Shown in pieces: positions 45,738 through 54,715 of a stretch of DNA of 64,000 nt. The DNA lies in NCBI RefSeq assembly GCF_024637375.1, contig NZ_JAGXFK010000058.1:1-64000 (forward strand), written 5' to 3'. The notes beneath the pieces were generated by a model. The model was not told the DNA's origin and did not search any database. It saw only the letters and a list, made by a program, of their open reading frames with translations. The stretch is from Sediminimonas sp. GTDB taxonomy: Bacteria > Pseudomonadota > Alphaproteobacteria > Rhodobacterales > Rhodobacteraceae. How positions within the stretch are numbered: the first letter of the stretch is position 1; every line of letters begins with the position of its first letter. Both the position numbers and the translations under genes were made by a program.

Positions 45738-46379
45738 ATGAAAATCCCGGGGGCCACCCAAGTGCTGATTTTCGTCGATGCAAATCTGACCTTCTTCGCG
45801 GTGCCCAAGACCGGCAGCACCGCCTATCATGTGTCGCTGCGCGGGCGTGCCGACATCGTGCTGGCGCACAAGGGCTACCTCAAGCACATGAGCGCCCGTG
45901 CCTACGAGCGCCACTTCGCCCCCTGGCTCGACCAGGCGCACGGGCTGCGCCCGGCGCGTGCCGCGGTGGTGCGCGATCCGCTCGATCACCTGCGCAGCTG
46001 GTACCGCTACCGCCACCGCCCCGAACGTCGCGGCACCCCGCGCAGCGCCGCGGATGTCGATTTCGACAGTTTCGTGCTGGCCGCGATCGCCGACGACCCG
46101 CCGCGCTATGCCGCCGTGGGCAGCCAGTACGCCTTTCTCGCCGGCGACGACGGTGCGGTGCGCTTCGAGCACCTCTTCGCCTATGAAAAGCTGGGTGTTT
46201 TCCACCGCTTCATGGAAGAGCGTCTAGGCCGTGACATCGAGCTGTCGTGGCGCAACGTCTCGCCCACCGTCGACACGCCGATCAGCCCGGACGTCGAGGC
46301 GCGCCTGCGCGCCGCGCGAGCGGCCGATTTCGATCTGCACGCGCGGATCATGGCCGCCGGGGGGCATCTTCTGGGCTGA
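45738..46379 (+). CDS. Sulfotransferase-family-like protein
   Basis: A 213-residue protein with the phosphosulfate-binding-like loop LTFFAVPKTGSTAYHVS near the N-terminus and AAVVRDPLDHLRSWYRYR, which matches the 3'-phosphate-binding Arg/Ser motif of sulfotransferases. It also has FEHLFAYEKLGVFHRFM. Short for the family, but such small forms are common in roseobacters. An internal GTG (VLIFVDANLTFF) is an alternative start. The acceptor is unknown. Confidence 0.72.
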   Translation: MKIPGATQVLIFVDANLTFFAVPKTGSTAYHVSLRGRADIVLAHKGYLKHMSARAYERHFAPWLDQAHGLRPARAAVVRDPLDHLRSWYRYRHRPERRGTPRSAADVDFDSFVLAAIADDPPRYAAVGSQYAFLAGDDGAVRFEHLFAYEKLGVFHRFMEERLGRDIELSWRNVSPTVDTPISPDVEARLRAARAADFDLHARIMAAGGHLLG

Positions 46380-46423
46380 GCGGGGCGCGCGGCGATGACC
46401 GCGAAAAATCGGCTGCCGCCCTC

Positions 46424-46452
46424 TTTCCAACCCGGCGGCGTTGGTCTATACG
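46424..46452 (+). promoter_or_regulatory. Probable promoter of rplY
   Basis: TTTCCA (46424-46429), 17-bp spacer, TATACG (46447-46452), about 60 bases before the rplY start. The -10 context GTCTATACGCGC resembles that of rpsD in this window. Confidence 0.5.
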
Positions 46453-46514
46453 CGCAGCCTTGACGCGGGCATACAGCCTTGGAGGATGCCCGCCCCAATC
46501 TTATGGAGACTGAC

Positions 46515-47171
46515 ATGGCTGGAGAAATTCCTGATCTTCACGCCCAGGAACGCACGGGGACGGGCAAGGGCGCCGCTCGTGCAGCGCGCCGCGCGCATCT
46601 GGTTCCGGGTATCGTATTCGGTGGCGACAACGATCCGCTGCCCATCAACATCCCCTACAACGCCCTCATCAAGCGGCTCAAGGACGGGCGCTTCAAGTCG
46701 ACCCTGTTCAACCTCAAGGTCGAGGGGCACGAGGACGTGCGGGTGATCTGCCGCGAAGTGCAGCGCGACGTGGTCAAGGACCTGCCCACGCATGTCGACC
46801 TGCTGCGCCTGCGCCGCACGACCAAGATCAATCTCTACATCCATGTCGAATTCACCGGCGAGGAAGATTGCCCCGGCCTGAGCAAGGGCGGCGTTCTGAC
46901 CGTGGTGCGCCCCGAGGTGGAGCTGCGCGTCACCGCCGGCGACATTCCCGAAAGCATCACCGTGGACCTGTCGCAATGCGAGATCGGCGATACCGTCACC
47001 ATTTCCGACGTCGAGTTGCCCAAGGGCGCCAAGCCGACCATCGACCGCGATTTCGTGATCGCCAACGTCTCGGCACCGTCCAGCCTGCGTTCGGCGGATG
47101 ACGAAGAGGAAGAAGGCGAAGAGGCCGAGGCCGAGACCGCCGAAGACAGCGGCGAGAGCAGCGAAGACTGA
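46515..47171 (+). CDS. rplY: 50S ribosomal protein L25 / general stress protein Ctc
   Basis: A 218-residue long-form L25 (CTC type). The 5S-rRNA-binding domain includes [20 protein letters not shown], and the C-terminal TL5-like domain contains [14 protein letters not shown]-like sequence and [20 protein letters not shown] very acidic low-complexity tail (about 30 residues, Glu/Asp-rich) ends the protein. ATG 46515 has GGAG upstream. Confidence 0.95.
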   Translation: MAGEIPDLHAQERTGTGKGAARAARRAHLVPGIVFGGDNDPLPINIPYNALIKRLKDGRFKSTLFNLKVEGHEDVRVICREVQRDVVKDLPTHVDLLRLRRTTKINLYIHVEFTGEEDCPGLSKGGVLTVVRPEVELRVTAGDIPESITVDLSQCEIGDTVTISDVELPKGAKPTIDRDFVIANVSAPSSLRSADDEEEEGEEAEAETAEDSGESSED

Positions 47172-47206
47172 CGCCTCGTCGATCCCGTCGGTCGGGAGAT
47201 ATCGGA

Positions 47207-47241
47207 GGGCGCGGCGCCGGAGGCGGCACCGCGCCCTTTTT
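47207..47241 (+). terminator. Rho-independent terminator after rplY
   Basis: GGGCGCGG ... CCGCGCCC with a continuing GCC/GGC pair after one mismatch, followed directly by TTTTT. It lies 35 bases past the stop. Confidence 0.9.
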
Positions 47242-47309
47242 CCTGCGCCGTTGAGGTTGCCGCGCGACCGCGCTAGGACTGTCGCGGTACAAGGCAGGGG
47301 AATGCGCGC

Positions 47310-47996
47310 ATGCTGATCTTCGCGGGGCTGGGCAATCCGGGCGCGAAATACGCGGCCAACCGGCACAACATCGGTTTCATGGCGGTTGACAGGATCGCCG
47401 CCGATCACGGCTTCGGGCCGTGGCGCGCGCGCTTTCAGGGCCTGGTGACCGAGGGCCGCCTGGGCGACGAAAAGGTGGTGTTGCTCAAGCCACAGACGTT
47501 CATGAACCTCTCGGGCCAGTCGGTGGGCGAGGTGGCGCGCTTCTACAAGCTGCCCGCCGAGAACGTGATCGTGTTCCACGACGAACTGGACCTGGCGCCG
47601 GGCAAGGTGCGGGTCAAGCGTGGCGGCGGGCACGCGGGCCACAACGGGTTGCGCTCGATCCAGGCACATATCGGCGCCGGTTTCGCGCGCGTGCGTCTGG
47701 GCATCGGTCATCCCGGCCACAAGGACGCGGTGGCGCACTACGTGCTGCACGATTTCGCCCGCGCCGACCAGGACTGGCTGGATGACCTGATGCGCGGCAT
47801 TAGCGACGGCGCCGCCGACCTGGCAAAGGGCGACAACGGTCGATTCCTGAATGCCGTGGCCCGTCGCGTCGCCCCGCCGCGGCCTTCGAAACCCGGGGCG
47901 GAAAAGCCCGCAGAGAAACGGGACGCATCCGACGCGCCCCCTGACCCGCCAGACGACCGCTCGCCCCTGCAAAGGCTGAGGGACAGGTTTCGATGA
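47310..47996 (+). CDS. pth: Peptidyl-tRNA hydrolase
   Basis: A 228-residue enzyme releasing peptides from dropped-off peptidyl-tRNA. Active-site motifs: GLGNPGAKYAANRHNIGF (catalytic His), KPQTFMNLSGQSVG, VIVFHDELDL and GGGHAGHNGLRSI. A Pro/Arg-rich C-terminal tail of about 35 residues follows the core. The rplY-pth order is widely conserved. Confidence 0.96.
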   Translation: MLIFAGLGNPGAKYAANRHNIGFMAVDRIAADHGFGPWRARFQGLVTEGRLGDEKVVLLKPQTFMNLSGQSVGEVARFYKLPAENVIVFHDELDLAPGKVRVKRGGGHAGHNGLRSIQAHIGAGFARVRLGIGHPGHKDAVAHYVLHDFARADQDWLDDLMRGISDGAADLAKGDNGRFLNAVARRVAPPRPSKPGAEKPAEKRDASDAPPDPPDDRSPLQRLRDRFR

Positions 47997-48204
47997 CCCG
48001 TCCGTGACCCTGCGGCAGGGCACCGATCAGGCATCTGGATTTTCGCCGCGCCCGCCGTCATTGTGTGCCGGGGCGGTCGCAAGGGAAACACCGTGCGCCG
48101 AATGACGAAACTGCGGCCTCGGCGCTTGTTGATCCTCGTGATCGCTACCATTGCCGCCGACCGGAAGTTCCGCGAGGATGGCTGGTGGAGGAAAACATAC
48201 GCAT

Positions 48205-48225
48205 CTTTCGGCTGATCGCCGAAAG
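48205..48225. other. Hairpin in the pth-DUF2237 gap
   Basis: CTTTCGGC-TGATC-GCCGAAAG, an 8-bp stem with no T-tract. The 264-bp gap around it has no recognisable gene. A 37-codon ORF at 48102-48215 (starting MTKLRPRRLL) is present but unsupported. Confidence 0.45.
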
Positions 48226-48260
48226 CGTCTGAGGGCCGCAGCAACAGGCAGGGACGTGCA

Positions 48261-48638
48261 ATGATCGAAAAGGATGATCCGGTGAACGTTCTGGGCACGC
48301 CGTTGCAGCCCTGCTCCAACGCGCCGCGCACCGGGTTCTTTCGCGACGGGCACTGCAACACCTGCGCCGAGGATACAGGCCGCCACACCGTCTGCGCCGT
48401 GATGACGGCCGAGTTCCTGGCCTATTCGAAATACGTCGGCAACGACCTGAGCACCCCGCGCCCGGAATTCGGCTTCGACGGCCTGCGCGCCGGTGACCGC
48501 TGGTGCCTGTGCGCGGCGCGATTCCTGCAAGCGCACGAAGAGGGGTGCGCGCCGCGGGTGCTGCTGCCGGCGACCCACCGCGCGACGCTGGATATCGTGC
48601 CGATCGAGGTATTGCGCGCCAACGCCCTTCCCGAATAG
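48261..48638 (+). CDS. DUF2237 family protein
   Basis: A 125-residue protein of the DUF2237 family: NVLGTPLQPCSNAPRTGFFR, HTVCAVMTAEFLAYSKYVGN, GDRWCLCAARFLQAHEEGC. It contains about seven cysteines, several at conserved positions, and the family is thought of as a small cytosolic fold. Function unknown. Confidence 0.88.
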   Translation: MIEKDDPVNVLGTPLQPCSNAPRTGFFRDGHCNTCAEDTGRHTVCAVMTAEFLAYSKYVGNDLSTPRPEFGFDGLRAGDRWCLCAARFLQAHEEGCAPRVLLPATHRATLDIVPIEVLRANALPE

Positions 48639-48682
48639 CCGATTTACATTGAAATGCCGCGCTCCGGTGGTATCGGTTTGAC

Positions 48683-49591
48683 ATGATAGCAAAGCTGGAA
48701 ATGTTCCTGGCGCTGGCGAAAGAGCAGCATTTCGGCCGCGCAGCCGCCAGCCTTGGTGTCACCCAGCCGACGCTTTCGACCGGCATCCGCCAGCTCGAGG
48801 ACCAACTGGGCGTCAAACTGGTGCAGCGCGGGTCGCGCTATGGCGGGCTGACGCCCGAGGGCCAGCGCGCGCTGGTCTGGGCGCGCCAGATCGTCGGCGA
48901 CGTGCGCATGCTGCGCGACGAGATGCGCCAGACCGGCAAGGGGCTGTCGGGGCATCTGCGGCTGGCGGTGATTCCGACGGCGCTGACATGGGCCTCGCGG
49001 CTTGCGGCCGGGTTCAACCAGCGCCACCCGAACGTGGATTTCACCATCCTGTCGCGGACCTCGGCCGAGATCCTGACGATGCTGGAAAACCTCGATATCG
49101 ACGCCGGGCTGTCCTATCTCGACAACGAGCCCCTGGGCCGGGTTTCGACCGCGCTTCTCTACCGCGAGCATTACACGCTGGTCTGCCACCCCGATCACCC
49201 GCTGGCCGGGCGCGACACGGTGGGCTGGGCGGACCTGGCCGACCTCAAGCTGTGCATGCTGACCCCGGACATGCAGAACCGCCGCATCATCAACAAGAAC
49301 TTCATGGATGCCGGGGTGGCGCCGCAGGCGCGGATGGAGTCGAACTCGACCGTGGTGCTGGTTTCGCACGTTTCGCATGGCGACTGGGCGACGATCCTGC
49401 CGTTCGACTTGGCGCGGTTCCTGACCGCGGGCAAGCCGCTGCGGGTGATCCCCATCGTGCAGGCGGGCGCGGGCCACGCCGTGGGGTTGGTGGCGCCTTA
49501 TCGCGAGCCGCACACCCCGGTGCTGCGGGCGCTGCTGGCCGAGGCCGGGCAGGTCGCGCGCGATGGTCCGGCCGCCGCGGCCGGCGATTGA
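48683..49591 (+). CDS. LysR-family regulator of the formate dehydrogenase operon
   Basis: A 302-residue LysR protein with HTH at the N-terminus (FLALAKEQHFGRAAASLGVT, QLEDQLGVKLVQRGSR) and an effector domain (GHLRLAVIPTALTWASRL, NLDIDAGLSYLDNEP). It lies immediately upstream of and codirectional with fdsGBA, with a 19-bp dyad between them, so it most likely activates the operon in response to formate or a related signal (inference). Confidence 0.92.
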   Translation: MIAKLEMFLALAKEQHFGRAAASLGVTQPTLSTGIRQLEDQLGVKLVQRGSRYGGLTPEGQRALVWARQIVGDVRMLRDEMRQTGKGLSGHLRLAVIPTALTWASRLAAGFNQRHPNVDFTILSRTSAEILTMLENLDIDAGLSYLDNEPLGRVSTALLYREHYTLVCHPDHPLAGRDTVGWADLADLKLCMLTPDMQNRRIINKNFMDAGVAPQARMESNSTVVLVSHVSHGDWATILPFDLARFLTAGKPLRVIPIVQAGAGHAVGLVAPYREPHTPVLRALLAEAGQVARDGPAAAAGD

Positions 49592-49607
49592 GAAAATCGC
49601 GCGTTTC

Positions 49608-49626
49608 TGATAGGCTACTCCTATCA
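49608..49626 (+). promoter_or_regulatory. Candidate LysR operator upstream of fdsG
   Basis: TGATAGG-CTACT-CCTATCA, a perfect 7-bp dyad with a 5-base centre, lies 17 bases after the lysR stop and 77 bases before fdsG. It contains the T-N11-A core typical of LysR sites (ATAG-N7-CTAT). Confidence 0.65.
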
Positions 49627-49703
49627 ATCAACGGAAACTCGATATTGAATCGGCGCGCGATTTCGGCCACGGGGGACAGGCACAGCAACGACTGGGGGGC
49701 GAT

Positions 49704-50180
49704 ATGCGCCAGCACCTGCCGCAGCCATCCGCCGGGGACATCCAGCCCCTGATCGACCGTCACCTCGCGCAGGAGGGGCCGCTCTTGCCGATCCTGCACA
49801 GCGTGCAGGATGCGTTCGGCCACGTCCCGGAGGCGGCGGTGCCGATGATTGCCGAGGCGCTCAACATCACCGCGGCCGAGGTCCACGGAGTGCTGAGTTT
49901 CTACCACGATTTCCGCGACGTGCCCGCCGGCCACCATGTGGTGAAAATCTGCCGCGCCGAGGCCTGCCAGGCGATGGGCGGCGCGGCGCTGGCCGACGCG
50001 GCGCTGGCGCGCGCCGGTGTTGCCTGGCACGGCACCAGCGCCAACGGCGCGGTGACGATCGAGCCGGTATACTGCCTGGGGCTTTGCGCCTGCGGGCCGG
50101 CGGCGATGGTCGATGACCGGCTGGTGGGCCGCATGGACGCGGCGCAGATTGACGCGATCCTGACGGAGGCCGGGGCATGA
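49704..50180 (+). CDS. fdsG: NAD-dependent formate dehydrogenase gamma subunit
   Basis: A 158-residue NuoE-like thioredoxin-fold subunit carrying a 2Fe-2S cluster. The ligand cysteines are in CRAEACQAMG and CLGLCACGPA. It passes electrons between the alpha subunit and the NADH/FMN-binding beta subunit of the soluble FdsGBA enzyme. It overlaps fdsB by 4 bases. Confidence 0.94.
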   Translation: MRQHLPQPSAGDIQPLIDRHLAQEGPLLPILHSVQDAFGHVPEAAVPMIAEALNITAAEVHGVLSFYHDFRDVPAGHHVVKICRAEACQAMGGAALADAALARAGVAWHGTSANGAVTIEPVYCLGLCACGPAAMVDDRLVGRMDAAQIDAILTEAGA

Positions 50181-51694
50181 AGATCTACGTTCCCCTCGAC
50201 AGCGCCGCCAAGGCACTGGGCGCCGACGAGGTGGCCGAGGCGATCCGCGCTGCGGCCCGGTCGTGCGATATGGACGTACAGGTTGTACGCAACGGCTCGC
50301 GCGGGATGGTGTGGCTGGAGCCGCTGGTCGAGGTCGAGCGCGACGGTGTGCGCCTGGCCTATGGCCCGGTGAGCGTGGCCGACGTGCCCGCGATACTGGA
50401 CGGCAGCGCCGAGACGCTGGGCCCGGTCGAGGACATCCCCTTTTTCGCCCGCCAGACGCGGCTGACCTTCGCGCGCTGCGGGGTGATCGACCCGCTGGAC
50501 CTGGACGACTACGCCGCCCATGGCGGGCTTGCCGGGCTGCGCCGGGCGCTGGATGCGGACCCGGCCGCCATCGTGCAGGACGTCACCGACAGCGGCCTGC
50601 GCGGGCGCGGCGGCGCGGGATTTCCAACCGGCATCAAGTGGAAAACCGTGCATGACACCCCGGCGGCGCAGAAATACATCGTCTGCAACGCCGACGAGGG
50701 CGACAGCGGCACCTTCGCCGACCGCATGATCATGGAGGGCGATCCGTTCAGCCTGATCGAGGGCATGGCGATCGCCGGGCGCGCGGTCGGGGCAACCAGG
50801 GGCTATGTCTACCTGCGCAGCGAATACCCGGTGGCCATCGCGGTGATGAATGCCGCTATCGACACCGCCCGCGACGCCGGCCTGCTGGGCGATGATGTGC
50901 TGGGCTCGGGTGTCGCTTTTGACATGGAAATCCGTGTTGGCGCAGGGGCTTACGTATGTGGCGAGGAAACGTCGCTGCTCAACTCGATGGAAGGCAAGCG
51001 GGGCGTGGTGCGGCCCAAGCCACCGCTGCCGGCGATCGAGGGGTTCATGGGCCGGCCGACGGTTGTCAACAACGTGCTCAGCCTGGCCACGGTGCCGGTG
51101 ATCTTCGAGCGCGGCGCGGCGCATTACGCCGATTTCGGGCTGGGCCGCTCAAAGGGCACGATCCCGGTGCAGATCGCCGGCAACGTCAAACATGGCGGGC
51201 TGTTCGAGACCGCCTTCGGCATGGCCCTGGGCGAGTTGGTCAACGACATCGCCGGCGGCACCGCGACGGGGCGGCCGGTGAAGGCGGTGCAGGTGGGCGG
51301 CCCGCTGGGTGCCTATTTCGTGCCGGACGAGTTCGACACGCCGTTTGGCTACGAGGAATTCGACGGGGCTGGCGGGCTCATCGGGCACGCCGGGGTGGTG
51401 GTGTTCGACGATAGCACCGACATGGCGCAGATGGCGCGCTTGGCAATGGAATTCTGCGCCGTGGAAAGCTGCGGCAAGTGTACGCCGTGCCGGATCGGGG
51501 CGGTGCGGGGCGTCGAGACCATCGACCGCATCGTCGCGGGCGATGCGGCGGCGGCCGGCCTGTTGAGCGATCTGTGCGAGACGATGACCGATGGCTCGCT
51601 GTGCGCGCTGGGGGGCTTCACGCCCTACCCGGTGATGTCGGCGCTGCGCCATTTCCCGGATGATTTCGGCCTCCACCGGGAGGCGGCGGAATGA
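50177..51694 (+). CDS. fdsB: NAD-dependent formate dehydrogenase beta subunit
   Basis: A 505-residue NuoF-like flavoprotein. The FMN-binding GLRGRGGAGFPTGIKWK and NADEGDSGTFADRMIM, the NADH region GAYVCGEETSLLNSMEG and the 4Fe-4S motif ESCGKCTPCRIG are present. An N-terminal thioredoxin-like part (about 1-120) precedes the FMN domain. It reduces NAD+ with electrons from formate. Confidence 0.95.
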   Translation: MKIYVPLDSAAKALGADEVAEAIRAAARSCDMDVQVVRNGSRGMVWLEPLVEVERDGVRLAYGPVSVADVPAILDGSAETLGPVEDIPFFARQTRLTFARCGVIDPLDLDDYAAHGGLAGLRRALDADPAAIVQDVTDSGLRGRGGAGFPTGIKWKTVHDTPAAQKYIVCNADEGDSGTFADRMIMEGDPFSLIEGMAIAGRAVGATRGYVYLRSEYPVAIAVMNAAIDTARDAGLLGDDVLGSGVAFDMEIRVGAGAYVCGEETSLLNSMEGKRGVVRPKPPLPAIEGFMGRPTVVNNVLSLATVPVIFERGAAHYADFGLGRSKGTIPVQIAGNVKHGGLFETAFGMALGELVNDIAGGTATGRPVKAVQVGGPLGAYFVPDEFDTPFGYEEFDGAGGLIGHAGVVVFDDSTDMAQMARLAMEFCAVESCGKCTPCRIGAVRGVETIDRIVAGDAAAAGLLSDLCETMTDGSLCALGGFTPYPVMSALRHFPDDFGLHREAAE

Positions 51695-51730
51695 CCGGGC
51701 CGAGCGGTTTCGCCGCCTGCGGCGGCGACC

Positions 51731-51790
51731 GTCCGGGGGGCGCTGCCCCCCGGACCCCCCGGGATATTTCCGGCCAGAAGAAGGCCGGGA
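51731..51790. repeat. Strong hairpin plus gene-end repeat, type 2, in the fdsB-fdsA spacer
   Basis: GTCCGGGGGGC-GCT-GCCCCCCGGAC forms an 11-bp stem at 51731-51755. It is followed by CCCCCCGGGATATTTCCGGCC then AGAAGAAG, a second type of dispersed element with the same GC-box / ATATTT / AAG plan as type 1. The 121-bp spacer is the only long gap in the fds operon. Confidence 0.75.
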
Positions 51791-51815
51791 CAGCAGATGC
51801 ACGAAAGGTTCTGTC

Positions 51816-54707
51816 ATGAAGGATTTCATCATCCCCGACGACCGCGACATGGGCACCCCGGCCAGACAGGGCGCGCCGGTTACGCTGACGGTTGACGGCT
51901 TTGCCGTGACGGTGCCGGAAGGGACTTCGGTGATGCGTGCGGCGGCCGAGGCGGGGTTGCAGATACCCAAGCTGTGCGCCACCGACAGCGTCGAGGCGTT
52001 CGGGTCGTGCCGGCTGTGCGTGGTCGAGATCGAGGGACGGCGCGGCACGCCCGCCTCGTGTACCACGCCGGTGGCGCCGGGAATGGTGGTGCGCACCCAG
52101 TCCGACAAGGTGCGCAAGATCCGCACCGGCGTGATGGAGCTTTATATCTCCGACCACCCGCTTGATTGCCTGACCTGCGCGGCCAACGGCGATTGCGAAC
52201 TGCAGGACATGGCCGGCATGGTGGGGTTGCGCGACGTGCGCTACGAGGCACCGCAATCGGGCGGCCTGACCAACCATTTCGAGGCGCGCAGCGGCGGCGA
52301 GGCCAACCCGCAATGGATGCCCAAGGACGACTCGAACCCCTATTTCACCTATGACCCCAGCAAGTGCATCGTCTGTTCGCGCTGCGTGCGCGCGTGCGAA
52401 GAGGTCCAGGGCACTTTCGCGCTGACAATCCAGGGGCGCGGTTTCGAGAGCCGCGTGAGCGCCGGCGCGATGGGCGACGATTTCCTGTCGTCGGACTGCG
52501 TGAGCTGCGGCGCCTGCGTGCAGGCCTGTCCGACCGCAACCTTGCAGGAAAAATCGGTGATCGAACTGGGCACGCCGGAACGGTCGGTGGTGACCACCTG
52601 CGCCTATTGCGGGGTCGGCTGTTCGTTCAAGGCCGAACTCAACGGCGACCAGGTGGTGCGCATGGTGCCCTACAAGGGCGGCAAGGCCAACCGCGGGCAT
52701 AGCTGCGTCAAGGGGCGGTTCGCCTATGGCTATGCCGCGCACAAGGACCGCATCCTGGGCCCGATGATCCGCGAGTCGATCGACGAGCCCTGGCGCGAGG
52801 TCGGCTGGAACGAGGCGCTGGAATTCGCCGCGAACAAGCTGCGCGGCTTGCAGGAAGAGTACGGGCGCCGCTCAATCGGGGTGATCACGTCGAGCCGCTG
52901 CACCAACGAGGAAACCTACCTGGTGCAGAAACTGGCGCGGCAGGTGTTCGCCAACAACAACACCGATACCTGCGCGCGGGTGTGCCACTCACCCACCGGT
53001 TACGGGCTGGGCCAGACCCTGGGCACCAGTGCCGGAACGCAGGATTTCGACAGCGTCGAGCAGACCGACGTGGTGATCGTGATCGGCGCCAACCCCACCG
53101 ACGCGCACCCGGTATTCGCCAGCCGCCTGAAAAAGCGGCTGCGCGCGGGGGCAAAGGCGATCGTCATCGACCCGCGGCGCATCGACCTGGTGAAATCGGC
53201 GCATATCGAGGCGTCGCATCACCTGGCCTTGCGCCCCGGCACAAACGTGGCGGTAGTCACCGCGATGGCGCATGTCATCGTCACCGAAGGGCTGATGGAC
53301 GAGGCCTTCATCCGGGAGCGCTGCGACTGGGACGAGTTCGCCGAATATGCCGAATTCGTCAGCGACCCGCGCCACAGCCCCGAGGCGACCGAGGCACTGA
53401 CCGGCGTGCCCGCGGACGAGTTGCGCGCGGCGGCGCGGCTTTATGCCACTGGCGGTAACGGGGCGATCTATTACGGGCTCGGTGTGACCGAGCACAGCCA
53501 GGGGTCGACCACCGTGATCGGCATCGCCAACCTTGCCATGATGACCGGCAACGTGGGCCGGCCCGGCGTGGGTGTGAACCCGCTCAGGGGGCAGAACAAT
53601 GTGCAGGGGTCGTGCGACATGGGCAGCTTCCCGCATGAATTGCCGGGCTACCGCCATGTCAAGAACGCCGACGTGCGCGCGGTGTTCGAATCGCTCTGGG
53701 GGGTCGAGATCGACCCCGAGCCGGGCCTGCGCATCCCCAACATGCTGGATGCCGCGGTAGATGGCAGCTTCAAGGGGCTCTACTGCCAGGGCGAGGACAT
53801 CCTGCAATCGGACCCCGACACCAAGCACGTCGCCGCCGGGTTGGCGGCGATGGAATGCGTCATCGTGCATGACCTGTTCCTCAACGAGACGGCCAATTAC
53901 GCCCATGTGTTCCTGCCCGGCTCGACCTTCCTGGAAAAGGACGGCACCTTCACCAATGCCGAGCGGCGCATCAACCGCGTGCGCAAGGTGATGGCGCCGC
54001 GCAGCGGCTATGCCGACTGGGAAGTGACGCAGTTGCTGGCCAATGCCATGGGCGGCGACTGGAGCTACGATCACCCCGGCCAGATCATGGACGAGATCGC
54101 GGCCACCACGCCCAGCTTTTCCGGCGTTAGCTACGACCTCTTGGAGGAAGTTGGCTCGGTTCAGTGGCCCTGCAACGAGGCGCACCCCGAGGGTACGCCG
54201 CTGATGCACGTCGACGGTTTCGTGCGCGGCAAGGGGCGGTTCATCGTGACCGAGTACGTCGCCACCGAAGAGCGGACCGGGCCGCGCTTTCCGCTGTTGC
54301 TGACGACCGGGCGGGTCTTGTCGCAGTACAACGTCGGCGCCCAGACCCGGCGTACCGAGAACGTGATCTGGCACGAAGAGGACGTGCTGGAAATTCACCC
54401 CCACGACGCCGAATTGCGCGGCATCAAGGACGGCGACTGGGTCAGGCTGAACAGCCGCACCGGCGACACCGCGCTGCGCGCCCGGGCAACCGACCGGGTC
54501 AGTCCCGGCGTCGTCTACACCACCTTCCACCACCCCGATACGCAGGCCAACGTGGTCACCACCGATTTCAGCGACTGGGCCACCAACTGCCCCGAATACA
54601 AGGTGACCGCGGTGCAGGTGAGCCTGTCGAACGGGCCTACCGACTGGCAGGAGGATTACGCTGCGCAGGCCGCGCGCGCGCGCCGCATCCTGCCGGCGGC
54701 GGAGTAG
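51816..54707 (+). CDS. fdsA: NAD-dependent formate dehydrogenase alpha subunit (molybdenum, catalytic)
   Basis: A 963-residue bis-MGD enzyme oxidising formate to CO2. In order: 2Fe-2S domain (CRLCVVEIEG), His/Cys NuoG-like motif (CLTCAANGDCELQ), two 4Fe-4S motifs (CIVCSRCVRACEE, CVSCGACVQACPT), a further 4Fe-4S (CAYCGVGCSF), and the Mo-ligand region DTCARVCHSPTGYG. The active-site residue is Cys, not selenocysteine. The molybdopterin C-terminal domain ends the protein. ATG 51816 with AAAGG upstream is chosen; the track ORF extends into the repeat. Confidence 0.95.
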   Translation: MKDFIIPDDRDMGTPARQGAPVTLTVDGFAVTVPEGTSVMRAAAEAGLQIPKLCATDSVEAFGSCRLCVVEIEGRRGTPASCTTPVAPGMVVRTQSDKVRKIRTGVMELYISDHPLDCLTCAANGDCELQDMAGMVGLRDVRYEAPQSGGLTNHFEARSGGEANPQWMPKDDSNPYFTYDPSKCIVCSRCVRACEEVQGTFALTIQGRGFESRVSAGAMGDDFLSSDCVSCGACVQACPTATLQEKSVIELGTPERSVVTTCAYCGVGCSFKAELNGDQVVRMVPYKGGKANRGHSCVKGRFAYGYAAHKDRILGPMIRESIDEPWREVGWNEALEFAANKLRGLQEEYGRRSIGVITSSRCTNEETYLVQKLARQVFANNNTDTCARVCHSPTGYGLGQTLGTSAGTQDFDSVEQTDVVIVIGANPTDAHPVFASRLKKRLRAGAKAIVIDPRRIDLVKSAHIEASHHLALRPGTNVAVVTAMAHVIVTEGLMDEAFIRERCDWDEFAEYAEFVSDPRHSPEATEALTGVPADELRAAARLYATGGNGAIYYGLGVTEHSQGSTTVIGIANLAMMTGNVGRPGVGVNPLRGQNNVQGSCDMGSFPHELPGYRHVKNADVRAVFESLWGVEIDPEPGLRIPNMLDAAVDGSFKGLYCQGEDILQSDPDTKHVAAGLAAMECVIVHDLFLNETANYAHVFLPGSTFLEKDGTFTNAERRINRVRKVMAPRSGYADWEVTQLLANAMGGDWSYDHPGQIMDEIAATTPSFSGVSYDLLEEVGSVQWPCNEAHPEGTPLMHVDGFVRGKGRFIVTEYVATEERTGPRFPLLLTTGRVLSQYNVGAQTRRTENVIWHEEDVLEIHPHDAELRGIKDGDWVRLNSRTGDTALRARATDRVSPGVVYTTFHHPDTQANVVTTDFSDWATNCPEYKVTAVQVSLSNGPTDWQEDYAAQAARARRILPAAE

Positions 54708-54715
54708 GGCGCGCC

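Noticed and set aside
48102-48215. 37-codon ORF between pth and the DUF2237 gene
   Set aside because: No convincing ribosome site, family resemblance or codon signal was seen; a hairpin spans its 3' end.
51816-54707. Selenocysteine at the formate dehydrogenase active site
   Set aside because: The Mo-ligand motif reads TCARVCHSPT with a Cys codon and there is no in-frame TGA.
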